In this document: positions 6,463 to 10,622 of the stretch, piece by piece | Layout of the letters: every line of letters begins with the position of its first letter | How positions within the stretch are numbered: position 1 is the first letter of the stretch | NCBI GenBank assembly: GCA_026387085.1 | Contig: JAPLMK010000032.1 | Span: 1 to 10,622, forward strand | Direction: 5' to 3' | Length of the DNA: 10,622 bases | Source: Candidatus Omnitrophota bacterium | GTDB lineage: Bacteria; Ratteibacteria; UBA8468; MWAK01 | The notes under the pieces: generated by a model | The model's input: the letters and a program-made list of their open reading frames with translations, nothing else | Told to the model about the DNA's origin: nothing | Database searches by the model: none | Made by a program: the position numbers and the translations under genes

Positions 6463-7785
6463 TTATCTTTCTCGGACCATCTCGAAAATCACTGTTGGCT
6501 TGGCGTCAATAATTCGGAATTGATAAAGCGGCATGGGCGGATTTTGATGCGTCAACGAAGTTCTTTCGCACCTAATTATCATCCCGTTTTTATTTTCTTC
6601 CGCTTCGGTAATGGTATATTCGGACTTATCATCCTGGCTGATAATTAGAACCACCATTTGGGCGCTGAAATCCACTTCCGGTAAAAGCGCGGATATGTTA
6701 CGGCTGGCGTTTTGTAAACGCCAGATATTTGCCCATTCTTTTTTGTTACGGATGACAGTGTGGGGCGGCGGGTCAGAAAAGGAAGTTTCTGCGGCCGCAC
6801 GCGATATCTTTTCGGTTATAACTGATTTTTTTGTTGAGAAAAGCGCATTGCTTGACGCGGAAGACGGTGGTGTGGCCGGGTTAGTTTTAGGGGTTACTTT
6901 GTGATGGAAAAAAGCGGTAAGAATAACTAAAACCAGCACGGCGCTTCCCAAGGCGCAGGAAAGATACCTGGGCCGGCATCCCGGGGCAGGTTTCCGCGCC
7001 AGTATTTCTTTTGCCGTCTTTAATATTCCGGCTTCAAAATTGTCCGGGAGTTCGGTTGAATCAGACCCGGACAGGAGTTTTTGAGTGGTTGCCATATACT
7101 GAAAAGTTTCCTGACATTCGGGGCAATCCCGTAGGTGTTTTTGAAGATTTTCCTCGACGCTTGGGAGCAGCAGGCTATCCAATTGAGCGGAAAAAAGTTC
7201 GCGATTCAGCCGACAGTCCGGAGAAATAATTGCTATATTTTTCCGGTCCGGCACAATGCTTGCGTGTATCCGCTTTCGGGCCTGGGCCAACCGTAAGTTA
7301 ACCGCATGGTATCGGCATTTTAAAATGCAGGCAATTTCCAGGCATGACTTGCCCTCAATATCCCGGAGCACGATGATAAAATTATCAGTTTGACGCAGAC
7401 CGGCAAGGCCTTTTCGGAGTAACGCTAATTGTTCTTTCTCTTTAATTTTATTTCGGGAAATTATCGGGTCGGCCGTAACCGTCCCGGAATCACACGGGCC
7501 GGAAGAATGGAGTAACCGTGCCGGATACTCTGTCCGGCGTCCGGCTCCGCTTTTCCAGATGCGAAAGGTGGCGCGGCAGAGAAAGATATAGATAGGAAAA
7601 CTGCTTTCAAAACGACGGAAATTTTTCAGAGTTTTCAGGAATGCCGACCGGGCGATCTTTTTTGCCTCTTCCTTGTCCTGGCATAACCGGTACGCCAGGT
7701 TGAAAATATTTTTTCCTTCCCGGTGCAGGGTCGCCTCCAGAAACAAATATGGGTCGATGTTAAGATTACTGTTTTTTTGTTTCAT
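6463..7785 (-). CDS. ECF sigma factor / zinc-finger anti-sigma / transmembrane / PrcB-like fusion protein
   Basis: One uninterrupted 440-residue frame contains four modules. Residues about 25-80 resemble ECF sigma region 2 (EEAKKIARSAFLKTLKNFRRF then a WK-containing end). Residues 118-175 resemble region 4, with the helix-turn-helix around DIEGKSCLEIACILK and LAQARKRI. Residues 190-226 form a zf-HC2 anti-sigma zinc-binding motif with C191, H217, C221 and C224 (H-x3-C-x2-C). After arginines 271 and 273 comes one membrane helix (about 275-294), then a Pro/Ser/Thr-rich linker (296-340). Residues about 341-438 resemble the PrcB C-terminal domain (VIRNKKEWANIW, PEVDFSAQMVVLII, YTITEAEENKNGMIIRC). 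The expected topology is sigma and zinc finger in the cytoplasm, C-terminal domain outside. No Shine-Dalgarno precedes the ATG at 7785, and a stop codon lies two codons upstream. The module calls are firm for sigma 4 and the zinc finger, moderate for sigma 2 and PrcB. Confidence 0.8.
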   Translation of the reverse strand: MKQKNSNLNIDPYLFLEATLHREGKNIFNLAYRLCQDKEEAKKIARSAFLKTLKNFRRFESSFPIYIFLCRATFRIWKSGAGRRTEYPARLLHSSGPCDSGTVTADPIISRNKIKEKEQLALLRKGLAGLRQTDNFIIVLRDIEGKSCLEIACILKCRYHAVNLRLAQARKRIHASIVPDRKNIAIISPDCRLNRELFSAQLDSLLLPSVEENLQKHLRDCPECQETFQYMATTQKLLSGSDSTELPDNFEAGILKTAKEILARKPAPGCRPRYLSCALGSAVLVLVILTAFFHHKVTPKTNPATPPSSASSNALFSTKKSVITEKISRAAAETSFSDPPPHTVIRNKKEWANIWRLQNASRNISALLPEVDFSAQMVVLIISQDDKSEYTITEAEENKNGMIIRCERTSLTHQNPPMPLYQFRIIDAKPTVIFEMVRER

Positions 7786-7802
7786 GTATTATACTAATCT
7801 TC

Positions 7803-7879
7803 TGTCATACCCGCGGATAGTAAGCGGGTATCCATTTTTTTCCGGTGTGGATTCCCGCTTAAAACATGCGGGAATGACA
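7803..7879. repeat. Double-hairpin palindromic element between the DUF362 and sigma-fusion genes
   Basis: A 77-base element has nested inverted repeats. The outer arms TGTCATACCCGC (7803-7814) and GCGGGAATGACA (7868-7879) pair at 11 of 12 positions. The inner arms GCGGGTATCCA (7824-7834) and TGGATTCCCGC (7848-7858) pair at 10 of 11. It can fold as one long stem or as two short CCCGC/GCGGG hairpins. It resembles the widespread GTCATTCCCGC...GCGGGAATGAC intergenic repeat class (recalled, not searched). It begins three bases after the DUF362 stop and occupies most of the 97-base gap ahead of the sigma-fusion gene, where it could affect read-through or mRNA stability. Confidence 0.85.
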
Positions 7880-7882
7880 AGG

Positions 7883-8977
7883 TTATTCCACTTTCTTGAT
7901 TTTATATTTCGAGGTGCAGGGATAATTTTTCTCGAGGTATTTAATAACCAGATACGGGTCCTTGGAGTGAATTTTTTCGAACAGGTGGCCGTTCTTTTTT
8001 AAAATTTTCCGGTCTGACGGCAAGCCGTTTGGCAGCAGGTTATCCGTTTTAATCATGTCCAGCGATGCCTGTTCGCAGGCGGCAATGTCTTTAGAGCAAA
8101 GGATGCCGATGTCCGGAACCAGAGAGGCGGTGCTCAGCCCCCAGCAATCGCAATAGATGGTGATATTGGTCAAAAAGTTTATGAAAAGGAGATTCTCCGG
8201 TTGAAACTTTTTCAGGAACGCCGCAGTTACCAAAGCTAATCCTTGGGAAAAATCTTCAAATTTGCGCCCGGTCATTGTAATGGCGCTTTTGGGACAGACC
8301 ATTATGCAGTGCTGACAGTAAGTGCAGTGATGAAAAAAGATGCCTATTTCTTTCTTTTCTTTATTGAGGCGGATGGCGTTGCGCGGACAATTCCGAAAGC
8401 ATTTCTGGCAGAAAACGCATTTGCTGTTATCTACAACCAGGCCGCCTTCCAGCCGGTGGATTTTGCCTCTTGTTTCTCCGTCCACCAGACCCATGGCGAT
8501 ATTTTTAATTGCGCCTCCGAAGCCGCAATCACCGTGACCCTTAACGTGAGATAAGTCGATGAAAAAATCGCTGTCAATCGCTTCTTTGGATAGGACGGCT
8601 TCGTCCAGCGTTTTAAATCCGATTTTTTCCCGGTAAAAACGTTTTCCGTTTTTACCCAGGCAGGAGACAACCGGACAACCGATAACTTCCGGGACATAAC
8701 CGCGGGCAACACCGCTTTCGGCGTTTACGTCCATAACTTTAACGGAAGCGGCGCCGGCGACTTTTAATTCGCCGACCATGATTCTCACGAAAAGAGGGTG
8801 AATGGTGGTGTAACCGATTCCACCGCCCAGGTGCATTTTAATAATCACCTTTTTCCCGGATATGTTTCCGGGAAGAACTTTCTTAAGCATCCGTTCGAAC
8901 CGGGACGGAAGGGTTTGTTCTGGTTCTATAGTTTTTATGGCGATATCGGCAAAAAATACCTTAGCGCGTTTTTTCAT
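7883..8977 (-). CDS. DUF362 domain protein with two [4Fe-4S] ferredoxin motifs
   Basis: A 364-residue soluble protein with no signal peptide or membrane helix. The N-terminal part is DUF362-like: KKVIIKMHLGGGIGYTTIHP (42-61), a VKVMDVNA segment (79-86) and SHVKGHGDCGFGGAIKNIAM (143-162). Two complete ferredoxin motifs follow: CVFCQKCFRNCP (187-198) and CTYCQHCIMVCP (218-229), each able to bind a [4Fe-4S] cluster. The C-terminal part keeps CDCWG (276-280) and PDIGILCSKDIAACEQASLD (288-307), typical of this family. Such proteins are common in anaerobes; the reaction is not established, though an electron-transfer role is likely from the clusters. The ATG at 8977 lacks a Shine-Dalgarno but follows an extended -10 sequence at leaderless spacing. 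It is divergent from the DUF1638 gene. Confidence 0.93.
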   Translation of the reverse strand: MKKRAKVFFADIAIKTIEPEQTLPSRFERMLKKVLPGNISGKKVIIKMHLGGGIGYTTIHPLFVRIMVGELKVAGAASVKVMDVNAESGVARGYVPEVIGCPVVSCLGKNGKRFYREKIGFKTLDEAVLSKEAIDSDFFIDLSHVKGHGDCGFGGAIKNIAMGLVDGETRGKIHRLEGGLVVDNSKCVFCQKCFRNCPRNAIRLNKEKKEIGIFFHHCTYCQHCIMVCPKSAITMTGRKFEDFSQGLALVTAAFLKKFQPENLLFINFLTNITIYCDCWGLSTASLVPDIGILCSKDIAACEQASLDMIKTDNLLPNGLPSDRKILKKNGHLFEKIHSKDPYLVIKYLEKNYPCTSKYKIKKVE

Positions 8978-8983
8978 AGTATA

Positions 8984-8992
8984 AGTATAGCA
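8984..8992 (-). promoter_or_regulatory. Possible extended -10 promoter for the DUF362 gene (leaderless spacing)
   Basis: The minus strand reads TGCTATACT, a textbook extended -10 (TGnTATAcT). It ends six bases before the ATG at 8977, so transcription would be expected to begin at or next to the start codon. A second TATACT abuts the ATG. No convincing -35 or ribosome binding site is present. Confidence 0.4.
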
Positions 8993-9018
8993 TAAAAATG
9001 ACGGCGAAAAAAGATTTC

Positions 9019-9047
9019 TTGCTTCTGCCGGCTGTGTGTTGTAAAAT
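9019..9047 (+). promoter_or_regulatory. Possible sigma-70 promoter for the DUF1638 gene
   Basis: TTGCTT (9019-9024) and TAAAAT (9042-9047) are separated by exactly 17 bases. Initiation about seven bases after the -10 would fall near 9054, leaving a leader of only about four bases before the ATG at 9058. No Shine-Dalgarno is present. Assigned by inspection. Confidence 0.4.
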
Positions 9048-9057
9048 ATTTTGATAT

Positions 9058-9799
9058 ATGGAAAAGAAAAGAGTCGGTTTAATTGCCTGTGAAATTTTTT
9101 TCCGGGAAATCGCCTACTATGCGGCCCGTGGTCCGCAGGTGATTGACGCGGTATTTTTGCCCAAAGGTTTGCACGATTTGGGCGGAGACAAGATGCGGGA
9201 AACTATTCAGGCGGAAATAGACAAGATGCAGGAAAGGGGCTATTCCAGGATTATTCTCGGTTACGCGCTTTGTAATAACGGTATTACCGGATTGACCGGA
9301 AGGCGTATTTCCCTGGTCGTCCCCAGAGCGCATGATTGTATTGCCGTATTTATGGGTTCCCGGAAGCGATATCAGGACTATTTCTTTGCTAATACCGGGA
9401 CTTATTTTCATACCCCCGGCTGGCTGGAAAGAGGCACTCCGGGAGAAGGGAATTTTGATTCTCAATTAGGACCACCGCAGCCTGGAAGAGTTGATCGAAA
9501 AATATGGAGAGGAAAATGGCCGTTATATTTACCAGATACTGGACGGAACAAAGAACTATCACAAAATTTTATATATTACTCTGCCTTTACCGGAATTGCC
9601 GGATTATCGTGACCCTTCCCGGGAGATGGCAAAAGAGAAAGGTTGGGAATGGGAAGAGATGGCTGGAGACAGCAGTTTTTTGAAACAAATGATTGAAGGC
9701 CCCTATCCTGAGGAAAATTTTTTGCTGGTGGAGCCGGGGTGTAAGATTGCCGCGACTAATGATGAAAATATTATCATGTCTGTTCCAGTAAAAACCTGA
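9058..9799 (+). pseudogene. DUF1638 domain protein gene with an apparent +1 frameshift
   Basis: The first frame starts at ATG 9058 with strong DUF1638 features: GLIACEIFFREIAYYA, ILGYALCNNGITGL, LVVPRAHDCIAVFMGSRKRY and NTGTYFHTPGWLERG. From about 9469 the family-like sequence continues only one base out of frame: DHRSLEELIEKYGEENGRY, then KGWEWEEMAGDSSFLKQMIEGPYPEENFLLVEPG, ending at TGA 9797-9799. Omitting one G of the GG at 9469-9470 joins the two parts into a continuous 246-residue protein that reads ...DSQLDHRSLEELIEKY, the length expected for the family. As written, the first frame instead runs to 9612 and makes a 184-residue product with an unrelated tail. The cause may be a sequencing or assembly error, a recent inactivating mutation, or less likely recoding. 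The family has no established function. It overlaps the 3' end of the hydrate dehydratase gene by 26 bases, tail to tail. Confidence 0.85.
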
Positions 9800-10622
9800 T
9801 AGCCGAAGGTATCTTTTCCAATAAGTCTCCGGCCAGAAGAGATGCTTCACCGTTTTCCCGGCTTACCAAGTCTCCGGCCAGACCGTGGAGGTAAACTCCC
9901 AGGGAAGCGGCCGGAAAGGCGGGTAGGCCCTGAACTACTAACCCCGCTATGAGTCCCGCCAGCACATCACCGCTTCCGGCAGTTGCCAAGCCAGGGTTTC
10001 CGGTAAAATTAAGATAAAAAGAGCCCTCCGGCGCAGTCACTATTGTCTGATGTCCTTTTAAGACCGTAACCACGTTGTATTCCCGGCTGAAACGCAAAGC
10101 AGTTTTCTTTCGAGATTTTTGTATTTCTTCAATCTTCAGTCCGGTTAGAGCGGCCATCTCGCCGGGATGCGGTGTTACAATCACCGGCGCTTTTATTTTC
10201 CTTAGGATTTCCGGTTTTCCGTCCAGCGCGTTAAGTCCGTCCGCGTCTAATACGAGGGGTTTTTTTAATCCATCAAGCAGTTTAGCGATAAGTCCGGGAA
10301 TTGGTTTTTTACGTCCCAAGCCCGGCCCAATCAGCAGGCCGTCGGTTTGGGCGATAAATTTCTGAATCAGGGGTAAATTTTGCGGGGAAAGGGAACCTTC
10401 TTTTTCCGGAAGAGGTAAAAACATCAGTTCCGTGAAACGGCCGGCCAGGATGGGATAGAGGGTGGCGCTGATTGCCAGCGTGACCAGGCCGGTTCCGGAC
10501 CGCAGGGCCGAAGTTGCTGACAGGCCGGCGGCTCCGGTCATTCCCGGAGAACCGGCTATGACCAACAGATGTCCGAAATTACCCTTGTGGGCATCCTTCG
10601 GCCGGTTACGCAGAATCTCAAC
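9774..10622 (-). CDS. nnrD: ADP/ATP-dependent NAD(P)H-hydrate dehydratase (5' end outside window)
   Basis: This enzyme repairs damaged nicotinamide cofactors by dehydrating the S form of NAD(P)H hydrate at the expense of ADP or ATP. The 282 visible residues are open to the window edge and cover essentially the whole dehydratase (YjeF C-terminal, ribokinase-like) domain: HKGNFGHLLVIAGSPGMTGAA near the start, GPGLG (99-103), LVLDADGLNAL (123-133), VTPHPGEMAAL (149-159), VLKGHQTIV (187-195) and NFTGNPGLATAGSGDVLAGL (205-224), whose Asp is the expected catalytic base. The frame stays open beyond the usual start of this domain, so upstream the gene may continue into the NnrE epimerase domain, as in bifunctional Nnr proteins; this cannot be decided here. 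It converges with the DUF1638 gene. Confidence 0.94.
   Translation of the reverse strand, partial: VEILRNRPKDAHKGNFGHLLVIAGSPGMTGAAGLSATSALRSGTGLVTLAISATLYPILAGRFTELMFLPLPEKEGSLSPQNLPLIQKFIAQTDGLLIGPGLGRKKPIPGLIAKLLDGLKKPLVLDADGLNALDGKPEILRKIKAPVIVTPHPGEMAALTGLKIEEIQKSRKKTALRFSREYNVVTVLKGHQTIVTAPEGSFYLNFTGNPGLATAGSGDVLAGLIAGLVVQGLPAFPAASLGVYLHGLAGDLVSRENGEASLLAGDLLEKIPSAIRFLLEQT

Noticed and set aside
7788..7793. TATAAT just upstream of the sigma-fusion ATG as a promoter
   Set aside because: It ends only two bases before the ATG, so transcription would begin inside codon 2, and no -35 or extended -10 is present. It may be chance in an AT-rich gap.
9587..9850. Minus-strand open frame overlapping the DUF1638 3' part
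   Set aside because: It is antisense to the conserved second half of the DUF1638 protein and overlaps the nnrD 3' end in another frame.

Overview
This is a window of ordinary bacterial chromosome, densely packed, mostly on the minus strand and of roughly even base composition. It carries a peptidoglycan precursor/division block (murD-ftsW-murG), so the host is a walled bacterium. The mix of a DUF362 ferredoxin-type protein, a DUF1638 protein, a DUF4139 protein and abundant small palindromic repeats fits an anaerobic or facultative Gram-negative-type lineage, perhaps an uncultured candidate phylum. I cannot fix the taxon from the sequence.

Layout. Positions 1-607 (+) hold the 3' part of an MFS permease, translationally coupled to an AMMECR1-family gene (601-1146). 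Converging on it is the minus-strand block murD (4809-3457), ftsW (3509-2379) and murG (2382-1198), with overlapping genes. Upstream of murD on the same strand lie a secreted DUF4139 protein (6335-4917) and a single-polypeptide sigma factor/zinc-finger anti-sigma/transmembrane protein with a PrcB-like C-terminal domain (7785-6463). Next comes a DUF362 protein with two [4Fe-4S] clusters (8977-7883). Divergent from it is a DUF1638 gene (9058-9799) whose frame is broken by an apparent one-base insertion. It meets the 3' end of a minus-strand NAD(P)H-hydrate dehydratase gene (9774 to beyond the window).

How the genes relate. MurD, FtsW and MurG act in consecutive or linked steps of wall synthesis: D-Glu addition, septal glycan polymerisation, and GlcNAc transfer to lipid I. 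The block lacks mraY upstream and murC downstream, so it is a fragment of the classical dcw order. The sigma/anti-sigma fusion and the DUF4139 protein are neighbours in the same direction and could form an envelope-response pair, but that is inference.

Most notable points: (1) the four-part sigma/anti-sigma/membrane/PrcB-like fusion; (2) four different small palindromic elements in 10 kb, two of them read as part of murG, one at each end, with the N-terminal one supplying a plausible internal ribosome binding site and GTG start; (3) the DUF1638 frameshift; (4) the divergent DUF362/DUF1638 promoters, which sit so close to the start codons that the transcripts may be leaderless. No gene-free stretch exceeds 300 bases. 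No tRNA, rRNA, CRISPR array or intact transposase was seen.
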